Source: Puniceicoccales bacterium
GTDB taxonomy: Bacteria > Verrucomicrobiota > Verrucomicrobiia > Opitutales > UBA953
Direction of reading: 5' to 3'
Length of the DNA: 8,650 nucleotides
NCBI GenBank assembly: GCA_031289285.1
Contig: JAITPT010000011.1
Coordinates: forward strand, 1-8,650
How positions within the stretch are numbered: position 1 is the first letter of the stretch; each line of letters opens with the position of its first letter. The notes beneath the pieces were generated by a model. That model was not told where the DNA came from. It did not search any database and saw only the letters and a list, made by a program, of their open reading frames with translations. Position numbers and translations under genes: made by a program. Shown here in pieces: positions 1 through 5,726 of this stretch.

Positions 1-78
1 CAACCCAAGAAGTTGCTCGAAAAGTTTCTCGGTAGTCATAGCCATTTTTGGAAATCGCATCCCACCCAGATTGCCCAT
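1..78 (-). CDS. 5' fragment of a minus-strand gene, possibly transposase-like
   Basis: Reading the minus strand from an ATG at 76-78 gives 26 open codons to the window edge: MGNLGGMRFPKMAMTTEKLF then EQLLGL. An AGGTG sits 6 nt upstream of the ATG (85-89), which is a better ribosome-binding site than any complete gene here has. In-frame ATGs at 43-45 and 37-39 are alternative starts and would give proteins beginning MAMTTEKLF or MTTEKLF. The pattern LFEQLLGL near the N-terminus recalls the first residues of ISL3-type transposases, which would suit the repeat-rich, AT-richer surroundings, but 26 residues cannot establish a family. The gene would lie downstream of the Gfo/Idh/MocA gene on the same strand, separated from it by a terminator. 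It could also be a chance open frame. Confidence 0.35.
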   Translation of the reverse strand, partial: MGNLGGMRFPKMAMTTEKLFEQLLGL

Positions 79-84
79 TTTCAG

Positions 85-89
85 CACCT
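85..89 (-). promoter_or_regulatory. Shine-Dalgarno-like AGGTG
   Basis: The minus strand reads AGGTG, then six bases, then ATG (76-78). This spacing favours the 76-78 start over the two internal ATGs of the left-edge gene fragment. Confidence 0.35.
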
Positions 90-114
90 GTGCCACTCAA
101 AACAGCGAGGAACC

Positions 115-166
115 AAAAATGTCTTTCCTGTATCTCATCTGCGCTCTCTGCGTTATCTGCGGTTCC
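115..166. repeat. 52-bp dispersed repeat, copy 1
   Basis: This 52-bp stretch recurs at 300-351 in direct orientation with one mismatch (T at 122, C at 307). On the minus strand it contains a 9-bp-period phrase, CGCAGATAA / CGCAGAGAG / CGCAGATGA, followed by ATACAGGAAAG. Similar CGCAGATnA phrases occur between genes in many unrelated bacteria (recalled, not checked). The flanks of the two copies differ, so the duplicated unit ends sharply on both sides. Confidence 0.9.
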
Positions 167-175
167 CTGTTTCTT

Positions 176-210
176 CTCTTGTGCTCTTTCGTGCTCTTTT
201 GTGGCTAAAA
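176..210. repeat. 10-bp-period phrase repeat (CTCTTTCGTG type)
   Basis: Three successive units differ slightly: CTCTTGTG, CTCTTTCGTG and CTCTTTTGTG, then GCTAAAA. The minus strand reads CACAAAAGAG CACGAAAGAG CACAAGAG. It lies between the two 52-bp copies but is unrelated to them in sequence. No coding role is apparent. Confidence 0.75.
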
Positions 211-260
211 GCAAAATCCTCCCCTCCTAATCGTTATTTGCAGATATTTTGTTTCAATTT

Positions 261-297
261 TCCTGTATTTTCTATCCTGTCCATCCTGTCATCCGGT
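261..297. repeat. 9-bp-period phrase repeat (ATCCTGTCC type)
   Basis: The core TCCTGT appears at 261, 275 and 284, the last two 9 bp apart, followed by a degenerate ATCCGGTC. The minus strand shows the GGATGGACAGGAT phrase that turns up in intergenic DNA of many phyla (recalled, not checked). It ends 3 bp before the second 52-bp repeat copy. Confidence 0.75.
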
Positions 298-299
298 CT

Positions 300-351
300 A
301 AAAATGCCTTTCCTGTATCTCATCTGCGCTCTCTGCGTTATCTGCGGTTCC
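300..351. repeat. 52-bp dispersed repeat, copy 2
   Basis: Direct repeat of 115-166 with 51 of 52 positions identical. Copy spacing is 185 bp start to start, and the sequence between the copies contains the other two phrase repeats. No flanking target duplication or transposase end was seen. Confidence 0.9.
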
Positions 352-371
352 TTATTATTTCAGTTTTTAAT

Positions 372-399
372 GCGTAATAAAGCGCAATAACGCAATAAA
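372..399. repeat. 9-10-bp-period phrase repeat (GCGCAATAA type)
   Basis: Three imperfect units are seen: GCGTAATAAA, GCGCAATAA and CGCAATAAA. The run abuts GGGTCAGACAC at 400-410. It is a fourth sequence-unrelated short-period repeat in the same 300 bp. Confidence 0.6.
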
Positions 400-476
400 G
401 GGTCAGACACTTTTTTCATTTGACTCCCGATTTTTCGTTCGGCGCGGGTTGGCTGCGCACCACACACCCAAAAGCC

Positions 477-508
477 AAAAAAAACCAATTTCCACACAGG
501 GTTGGTTT
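477..508 (-). terminator. Intrinsic terminator of the Gfo/Idh/MocA gene
   Basis: On the minus strand a 7-bp stem AAACCAA / TTGGTTT (508-502 with 488-482) encloses a 13-nt loop and runs straight into a T-tract (eight A on the plus strand, 477-484). The stem begins inside the TGA stop codon (510-508), so the transcript would end immediately after the gene. The stem is AT-rich and therefore of moderate strength. Confidence 0.65.
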
Positions 509-1983
509 CACACGTTTTCGGGCACGGTGAAGGGCGGGCGGTAGGTGTCGCGCAGAAACAAGTTGGCGAAGTCGCCGTGAGTGCCGGTGAAACGCTCGGC
601 GGTGCTGTCAAACGTCAACTCGCGTCCGAGGCACAGCCCCTCTTTTTCGAGCGAGATGCCGTGCGTGGCGAGGTGTTTTTCCATGCCCGCGAAAACCCGT
701 TCGAGATACGGAAACGACTTGACCTTGCGGCGTGCGGCGTCGAGACCGACGTGTTCGCCAGTCTGGTGCGAGATGTTGCCGATATGGCTAATGTTGGCAG
801 AAATGTGCCCGTCTAAAATGTCGCAACGCAAGTCCTCCTGTTTCCCAGTTTTCAGGGCCTCTACAAACGCCCGCTGCGAGGCGGAGCGTCCGGGGAAACC
901 CTTCACAGGTGCGCCGTCGTTGTCGAAAATGCTGTTGCCGCAGAGATAGCCGCGCTCGAAAAAGACGCACAGGTTGCAGTTGCTCGTGCCGCTCGTCGGA
1001 TGGCTGACGACTTTGCCCGTGGCAGTGACGCCCGTGAGGCTGTCCATAATGTTAACGCCGGGCTTACGCCCCAGTGCCCGCGACTCAAAAACGACCGGCA
1101 CACCGTCGTAGTCATACCACACGATTTGCGTGTTGGGCACGTTGCCGTCGTCCAAGTAGCCGAAGCGACCGCCAAGGCTGATAACTCTGGCGGGTGCGGT
1201 GTTTTTGCCGAGAGCGCGGCGGCAGATGTCAAGCTGGTGCGGGCCGTTGTTGCCGAGTTCGCCGTTGCCGGAGAGCCATTGCCAGTGCCAATCGTAGTGA
1301 AGTTCCTTGCGCGGGAGCGGCGTGGCGGGCAATGGGCCGCTGTGCAGGTCGTAATCGCAAGTGGGCGGGATGCGTCCGGGGCCGCGCGAAAGCCCGATGC
1401 TGTGGCGGCGTTTGTAGCCGACGATGCTGGCATAGATGGGGCGGCCAAGGTGCTCCTGTGCGTAGGCGATGGCGGGGCCGAGGCCCGGGTTGGAGCGGCT
1501 GTCAATATCGGCCTGCACGAGGCGTTTGTATTTGCGGGCGGCGGCGACCATCTGACGGCCTTCCCAGATGGAGTGCGAAACGGGTTTTTCGACGCAGATA
1601 TGTTTGCCCGCTTGGCAACCCCATATCGTCGCGAGGGCGTGCCAGTAGTTGGGCAGGCAGATGGAAACCGCGTCCACATTTTTGTCCTCAAACAGGCGGC
1701 GGATGTCGCGATACGACTTCGCGGCGACGCCTTTGCCGTCGAGGTATTTTGCCACCTCGCCGAGAGGCTCCGTGTCGCAATCGCAAATGGCGGCGACGCG
1801 CACATCGGCGCTCTGTCGCAGGTAGGAGCTGAGGTGCGATTTGCCGATGCCGCGCAAACCGGCGACAGCGATGTTGATTTTGGAGTTTGGGCTGCGGTCG
1901 CGGGCTATCGCTGGCGCGACTCCTGCGGCAAGAATAAGCGGGATGCCCGCCGCAGCGGTTTGGACAAATTTTCTGCGTAACAT
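508..1983 (-). CDS. Tat-exported Gfo/Idh/MocA-family oxidoreductase
   Basis: A 491-residue protein of the Gfo/Idh/MocA family, NAD(P)-dependent dehydrogenases that usually act on sugars, inositols or their derivatives; the substrate here is unknown. Residues 1-27 form a twin-arginine signal (MLRRKFVQTAAAG, hydrophobic stretch, likely cleavage after APAIA), so it should be exported folded. The N-terminal Rossmann fold shows the nucleotide-binding loop GLRGIG at about 42-47, and the family EKP motif lies at 132-134. The C-terminal sheet domain contains WHWQW, then GNGELGNNGPHQLD (about 239-252), whose His is in the usual catalytic position. I chose the ATG at 1981-1983 because it gives a clean Tat signal; the frame continues upstream only to a TTG at 2023-2025. 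No ribosome-binding site is visible. It lies 216 nt downstream of rnr on the same strand and has its own terminator. Tat-exported members are common in Planctomycetota and Verrucomicrobiota. Confidence 0.92.
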   Translation of the reverse strand: MLRRKFVQTAAAGIPLILAAGVAPAIARDRSPNSKINIAVAGLRGIGKSHLSSYLRQSADVRVAAICDCDTEPLGEVAKYLDGKGVAAKSYRDIRRLFEDKNVDAVSICLPNYWHALATIWGCQAGKHICVEKPVSHSIWEGRQMVAAARKYKRLVQADIDSRSNPGLGPAIAYAQEHLGRPIYASIVGYKRRHSIGLSRGPGRIPPTCDYDLHSGPLPATPLPRKELHYDWHWQWLSGNGELGNNGPHQLDICRRALGKNTAPARVISLGGRFGYLDDGNVPNTQIVWYDYDGVPVVFESRALGRKPGVNIMDSLTGVTATGKVVSHPTSGTSNCNLCVFFERGYLCGNSIFDNDGAPVKGFPGRSASQRAFVEALKTGKQEDLRCDILDGHISANISHIGNISHQTGEHVGLDAARRKVKSFPYLERVFAGMEKHLATHGISLEKEGLCLGRELTFDSTAERFTGTHGDFANLFLRDTYRPPFTVPENV

Positions 1984-2199
1984 AACGAGTGGAGTAGAAC
2001 GCGCCGCAGTGTGCGTTGTTCCCAAAAGTGCGGCAGCGGCGGCAGGGCAAGCGGCGGCACAAGCGGGAAGCGATAGGTCTTATAGGACCTATACGACCTA
2101 TAAGTCCTATAGGACCTATACGTCCTATAAGTCCTATAAGACCTATTGCGCGAGCGGCGCTGCTACCAAAAACAGTATCGGCGCACGCATGGCCTCTTC
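1984..2199. other. Intergenic gap between rnr and the oxidoreductase gene
   Basis: This 216-bp gap has no gene I can support. It contains the 9-bp tandem repeat at 2072-2147. I see no convincing promoter for the oxidoreductase gene and no intrinsic terminator with a T-tract after rnr, so transcription of the two genes could be continuous. Confidence 0.6.
2072..2147. repeat. Eight-unit 9-bp tandem repeat (NGNCCTATA)
   Basis: After a GATA lead-in come eight consecutive 9-mers: GGTCTTATA, GGACCTATA, CGACCTATA, AGTCCTATA, GGACCTATA, CGTCCTATA, AGTCCTATA, AGACCTATT. The core CCTATA is held while the first three positions alternate among GGA, CGA, AGT, CGT and AGA. Because CCTATAGG is self-complementary, units can pair with one another; GTCCTATAGGAC at 2104-2115 is a perfect 12-bp palindrome. 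It starts 52 nt downstream of the rnr stop codon. A three-unit relative lies at 8420-8451. There are no spacers, so it is not a CRISPR array. Confidence 0.95.
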
Positions 2200-4686
2200 T
2201 TAGCGACGGCGTTTGCGGTCGCGGAGGGTGCGGCCCTCGTTCCAAGGTTGGCGTGAGCTTTTTTTGCCGCCGTCTTTCTGGGCGTCTTTGGTTTTGGCGT
2301 TGGCAGTCTTGGCGGCGTTGGTGGTGCCACCTGCCTTGCTGCTGCGAGTCTTGCTGGCGGCAGGGTTGTTTTTGGCGGGAGGTGCTTCTTCAACCGCCTC
2401 GGCGACTCGGAAGTCCACCTGTCGCTTGAAGCGGTCAACTCGGTCAACATTGACGGCGATATGTTGCCCAAGCTGGTAGGCGCGGCGGTGGCGACGGCCA
2501 ATGAGTGCGGTGCCGTCGCCGCTGATGTGGTAGAGGTCGTCGGTGAGAGTCGAAATGTGGATGAGGCCGTAGGCTTGGGAATCGGTCAACTCGACATACA
2601 TGCCGTGGTTGCGCACCTCGACGATGATGGCGTCAAAAGCAGTTTTGCGGGCCTTGAGGGTCTCGCGCCCAAAAAGTTCAAGCAGCTTGATTTTCACACT
2701 CTCGCGCTCGGCCTCGGTGCTGTTGCGCTCGGTGCGCGAGAGGTGAGCGGCGGTCTCCATAAGCTCGGCGATATTGGGCGGCGGGACTTTGCGGGCGGGC
2801 GCGGTGGCGTCGCCGCGACGCTGCAAGTAGTGGTCGAAGACGCGATGCTCGACGAGGTCGGAGTAGCGGCGTATCGGCGAGGTGAAGTGCGAGTAGTGTT
2901 TCTTGGCGAGACCGTAGTGGCCGTCAGGGCTGGCGCGGTAACAGGCTTGGCGCATCGAACGCAAAAAGGCGATTTGGAGCGGGTAGCTGTCAGGGGTGAC
3001 CTTGAGTTTGGCGAGAAGTTTGACGACCTCAGAGCGTTTGGTCAGGTCGCCGGTTTTGATGTCGGCGGCGAGAAGTTGCTGGCGCAGGTCGCGGAGTTTT
3101 TGCGGGTCGGGTTCGTCGTGGACGCGGGCGAGATTGGGGAGACGCTCGCCGTTGAGAACGCGGGCGACGGCCTCGTTAGCGGAGAGCATGAACTCCTCGA
3201 TTAGCTGGTGGCTCTCGTCGGAGGTGTTGCGAACGATGCGGTCAGCGTAGCCCTCGGCGTCGCAGTAGATTTTAACCTCAGGCGTATCGAGGTCGAGCGA
3301 ACCCGCCGCCATACGGCGTGTGCGCAGCGCGGAGGCGATGTCCCAGAGTGTGCGCAGGGCGTCCTGAAGCTCGTGCAGCGCGGCGTCGGAGAGGCTGGCG
3401 AGAGGCCGCCCCGGATGGCCGGTCTGGTGCGCGGGGAGCGCGGGGAGCGAGCGGACGGAGGCGAGGTCGCGGGTGCGCAAGAGCGCGAGGGCTTGTTTGT
3501 AATCGAGACGTTTGCGGGAGCGGATGACCGTGTTGGCGAAGCGGGTGGAGACAGGCCGGTGGTCGCGGTCGTAGGTGATGAGCACGGCCTTGGCGAGGCG
3601 GTCTTCGCCCTCGACGAGCGAGCACAAGCCGCTGGAAAGCGCGTGTGGAAGCATCGGGATAACGGTGCCGGTGAGGTAGGTGGAGTTGCCGCGAGCGCGC
3701 GCCTCGCGGTCGAGCGCACTGCCCGCACGGACGTAGTGGGAGACATCCGCGATGTGGACGCCGACGCGCACACCGCCGTCGGGGAGGGCTTCGAGCGAGA
3801 GCGCGTCGTCGAAATCCTTGGCGTCGTCGGGGTCAACGGTGAGCGTCAAGATGTCGCGGTAATCGAGCCGCCCGCGCAGGTCTCGCGCTTCGACACGCGG
3901 CGGGATGGCGGCGGCCTCGCGGGCGACGTCATCGGGAAACTCTGGGTTGAGGTGGTATTTGAAAAGGATGGCCTTGTATTCGGCGAGCGGCGTGTGCGTG
4001 GCACCGAGGCTGGCGGTGATTTCGCCGACGGGGCTAAGGTGCCGCTGTTTCCACTCGACGATGCGGACGACCACCTTGTCGTCCTCGCTGGGGACGGGGT
4101 TAAGCTGAGTTTTCGCGGGGTCTTGGACGATGATGTCGCGCCCGATGCGCGGGTCGTCAGGGATGATATACCAGAAGAGACGTGTCTTTTTCAACGTGCC
4201 CGTGAGCGAGTCAAAGGCGCGTTCGAGGATGCGGATGACGCGCCCCTGCCGCCAATCTTCGCCCACACGCGCCGGACGGTTCGCGCCGCCGTCGCGCCCG
4301 CGCTTGCCGCCACCGCCGCCGCCACCACCGAAGTTTTCATAGACGCGCACGAGCACCTTGTCGCCGTGGAGAGCGATGCCGGTGTCTTCGGCGCGGATGT
4401 TGACGGGCGCAGGGTTGGGCGTTTCGGGCGTCGGGTCGGGGAGAAGTTTTGCGGCACCGCTCTGGCGAAACTGGATGACGCCGCAAACCAGGTCGGCGTC
4501 AGAAGGAATGCAGAAACAATTTTTTTTGACTTTTGCGACAGCACCGCTGGCCATGAGGCTCGGCATCGCTTTGCGGACGAGGCGGGCAACAGTCTTTCCG
4601 CCGAGTTTTTTTCCGATGTCTTGGAGGGTGAGCGGGGTGTAATCTTTTTGCCCCATGAGGGCGAGGATTTGGTCTTCTATGGACAT
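2200..4686 (-). CDS. rnr: Ribonuclease R (RNB-family 3'-5' exoribonuclease)
   Basis: An 828-residue RNase R, a processive hydrolytic 3'-5' exoribonuclease that degrades structured RNA. An N-terminal winged-helix-like region (MSIEDQILALMGQ..., 1-60) is followed by cold-shock-type RNA-binding domains (about 90-230), the RNB catalytic domain (about 270-620) with the acidic cluster TVDPDDAKDFDDA at 283-295, the motif IPMLPHALSSGLCSL, and HFTSPIRRYSDL ending near 611. An S1 domain (about 678-766) and a Lys/Arg-rich tail (767-828, ending RDRKRRR) complete it. Length and order fit the family (E. coli RNase R is 813 residues). A run of eight glycines followed by a basic stretch (120 onward) interrupts the cold-shock region. 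The frame continues upstream to a GTG at 4888-4890, but those 68 residues are translated repeat element plus leader, so the ATG at 4684-4686 is preferred. No clear ribosome-binding site. It is divergent from the peroxiredoxin gene. Confidence 0.96.
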   Translation of the reverse strand: MSIEDQILALMGQKDYTPLTLQDIGKKLGGKTVARLVRKAMPSLMASGAVAKVKKNCFCIPSDADLVCGVIQFRQSGAAKLLPDPTPETPNPAPVNIRAEDTGIALHGDKVLVRVYENFGGGGGGGGKRGRDGGANRPARVGEDWRQGRVIRILERAFDSLTGTLKKTRLFWYIIPDDPRIGRDIIVQDPAKTQLNPVPSEDDKVVVRIVEWKQRHLSPVGEITASLGATHTPLAEYKAILFKYHLNPEFPDDVAREAAAIPPRVEARDLRGRLDYRDILTLTVDPDDAKDFDDALSLEALPDGGVRVGVHIADVSHYVRAGSALDREARARGNSTYLTGTVIPMLPHALSSGLCSLVEGEDRLAKAVLITYDRDHRPVSTRFANTVIRSRKRLDYKQALALLRTRDLASVRSLPALPAHQTGHPGRPLASLSDAALHELQDALRTLWDIASALRTRRMAAGSLDLDTPEVKIYCDAEGYADRIVRNTSDESHQLIEEFMLSANEAVARVLNGERLPNLARVHDEPDPQKLRDLRQQLLAADIKTGDLTKRSEVVKLLAKLKVTPDSYPLQIAFLRSMRQACYRASPDGHYGLAKKHYSHFTSPIRRYSDLVEHRVFDHYLQRRGDATAPARKVPPPNIAELMETAAHLSRTERNSTEAERESVKIKLLELFGRETLKARKTAFDAIIVEVRNHGMYVELTDSQAYGLIHISTLTDDLYHISGDGTALIGRRHRRAYQLGQHIAVNVDRVDRFKRQVDFRVAEAVEEAPPAKNNPAASKTRSSKAGGTTNAAKTANAKTKDAQKDGGKKSSRQPWNEGRTLRDRKRRR

Positions 4687-4757
4687 AACGAAGCGGTAGA
4701 GAACGCCGCTTCTCCGCATGTGGCGAGAGGAAAACAGGCCGCCAAGCCAATCCCGTC

Positions 4758-4896
4758 CAGGTAGCGTGAAAATACGAGAATAGCCTTTGAAACGGAGGGT
4801 GCATCGTAGCGCTGAAGGCGCGGCTTCATAATAGCCTATGGCAACGCCATAGGTATCGGCTCGCCCTGTCTCTGTGGGCTGTAAGCCCACCTCAAC
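4758..4896 (+). repeat. Hairpin-rich ~140-nt element, left copy
   Basis: It is the inverted counterpart of 4945-5084. In order it reads CAGGTAG (4758-4764), AAAATACGA (4769-4777), TTTGAAAC (4786-4793), then a 35-nt block (4808-4842) perfectly inverted at 4999-5033, then the hairpin CCTATGGC-AAC-GCCATAGG (4835-4853), a variable stretch, the hairpin GTGGGCT-GTA-AGCCCAC (4874-4890) and CTCAAC (4891-4896). A smaller stem TGAAG / CTTCA lies inside the 35-nt block. The element lies 72 nt upstream of the rnr start and would be in the rnr promoter or leader. Confidence 0.88.
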
Positions 4897-4944
4897 GCAA
4901 TGGAGGTAGGCGGCGGTGGCGCGATGGTGGCGTTCGGAACGAAG

Positions 4945-5084
4945 GTTGAGGCGGGCTTACAGCCCGCTGAGAGCCGCCGCCCAGTAACCTATGGCTTCGC
5001 CATAGGCTATTATGAAGCCGCGCCTTCAGCGCTCCAAGCCATACGCGGTTTCAGAAATGCCCTTCGTATTTTGGGCACTACCTG
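4945..5084 (-). repeat. Hairpin-rich ~140-nt element, right copy
   Basis: Inverted copy of 4758-4896, with the landmarks in reverse order: GTTGAG (4945-4950), hairpin GCGGGCT-TAC-AGCCCGC (4951-4967), variable stretch, hairpin CCTATGGC-TTC-GCCATAGG (4988-5006), the 35-nt block (4999-5033), GTTTCA (5048-5053), TCGTATTTT (5064-5072) and CTACCTG (5078-5084). Identity is highest in the stems and the 35-nt block and low in the loops and linkers. The 48-nt spacer between the copies (4897-4944) has a small CGTTC-G-GAACG palindrome. No target-site duplication was seen outside the pair. Confidence 0.88.
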
Positions 5085-5095
5085 AACGATATTAG

Positions 5096-5111
5096 GCCGC
5101 CAAGCGGCGGC
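5096..5111 (+). other. Small GC hairpin upstream of peroxiredoxin
   Basis: GCCGCC-AAGC-GGCGGC forms a 6-bp all-GC stem with a 4-nt loop, 12 bp beyond the right structured element and about 130 nt before the peroxiredoxin start. There is no T-tract, so it is not a terminator. It could be part of an untranslated leader; a role is not shown. Confidence 0.5.
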
Positions 5112-5243
5112 AACAGCGACGGCGACAGCGGCAGACTTTGGAACCCCGCCCCGCGCCTGCCTGTCTGCCGTGCCCGCGCCCAGCGTCGCGCACACTCTCG
5201 TGCGCTGCGCCGCGTTCACCACATCCAAAAACCGACAACACAC

Positions 5244-5726
5244 ATGGCACTTCCCGTCGGCGCAAAAGCGCCCGCAATCACACTCAAAACTAAGACCGCT
5301 ACCGGCCTCGCCGATGTCGCTCTCCTGCGCAATGCGGGGAAAGGCAAAACGGTGCTCCTCTTCGTCCCGTTCGCGTTCACCGGCGTCTGCACCGAGGAGC
5401 TTTGCTCGATAAAAGACTCCCTCAACATCTACGGCTCGCTCAACGCCGATGTCATCGCCGTCTCCGTGGACAGCCCCTTCACCCAAGAAATCTGGGCGGA
5501 AAAAAACGGCCTCAACTTCACCCTCGCCTCCGACTTCAACAAAGAAGCCATCACCGCCTACGACGTGCGCGAAGACAACTTCCTGCCCGGCGTCCTCGGC
5601 TACGCGGGCGTCGCCAAACGCTCCGTCTTCGTCATCGGTACCGACGGCGTCGTCAACTACGCATGGTCGAGCGACGTCCCCTCCGTCATGCCACCCTTTG
5701 ACGAGGTGAAACGCGCACTGGCCTAA
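5244..5726 (+). CDS. Peroxiredoxin (AhpE / Bcp-like thiol peroxidase)
   Basis: A 160-residue peroxiredoxin, a cytoplasmic thiol peroxidase that reduces hydrogen peroxide or organic hydroperoxides. The active-site signature PFAFTGVCTEELC is intact: Pro42, Thr46 and peroxidatic Cys49, with the conserved Arg at 126 (AKRSVFVI). A second cysteine, Cys54, sits five residues after Cys49, the spacing used by Bcp/PrxQ enzymes for an internal disulfide, whereas the overall sequence (FTGVCTEELC, DSPFTQEIWAEKNGLNF) is closer to the AhpE type. Length is normal for the family and no signal peptide is present. The ATG at 5244-5246 is the only sensible start, since the protein begins with the usual LPVGAKAPAITL strand; no ribosome-binding site precedes it. 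It is followed after 86 nt by the VWA gene on the same strand, so the two may be co-transcribed. Confidence 0.95.
   Translation: MALPVGAKAPAITLKTKTATGLADVALLRNAGKGKTVLLFVPFAFTGVCTEELCSIKDSLNIYGSLNADVIAVSVDSPFTQEIWAEKNGLNFTLASDFNKEAITAYDVREDNFLPGVLGYAGVAKRSVFVIGTDGVVNYAWSSDVPSVMPPFDEVKRALA

Larger units (their letters stand above)
4687..5243. other. Divergent intergenic region between rnr and peroxiredoxin
   Basis: This 557-bp region separates two divergent genes and must contain their promoters, but no clear -35/-10 pair stands out. About 330 bp are taken up by two inverted copies of a structured element (4758-4896 and 4945-5084). The remainder is a 71-nt leader of rnr and a 159-nt GC-rich stretch before the peroxiredoxin gene. 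No gene in it can be supported. Confidence 0.7.

Noticed and set aside
115..351. Ends of an insertion sequence
   Set aside because: The 52-bp copies are direct, not inverted, enclose only 133 bp with no transposase, and have no target duplication.
13..390. Plus-strand open frame (125 codons) across the left repeats
   Set aside because: It passes through both 52-bp copies and two phrase repeats, giving duplicated peptides from noncoding repeats; there is no ribosome-binding site.
1000..1980. Plus-strand open frame (326 codons) antisense to the oxidoreductase gene
   Set aside because: Same GC-driven shadow effect; Val/Ala/Gly/Asp-rich translation without motifs.
2072..2147. CRISPR array
   Set aside because: Units are 9 bp and contiguous without spacers, and no cas gene is present.
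3208..4764. Long plus-strand open frame (518 codons) antisense to rnr
   Set aside because: It mirrors the rnr reading frame, as GC-rich third positions remove stop codons on the opposite strand. Its translation shows no domain, while the minus strand gives an unmistakable RNase R.
4900..5085. Plus-strand 61-codon frame between rnr and peroxiredoxin
   Set aside because: Its second half is a translation of the right copy of the hairpin element and shares a peptide with the spurious rnr extension.
5071..5093. Sigma-70 promoter (TTGGGC ... GATATT) for peroxiredoxin
   Set aside because: Spacing between the hexamers is only 11 bp and the match is poor.
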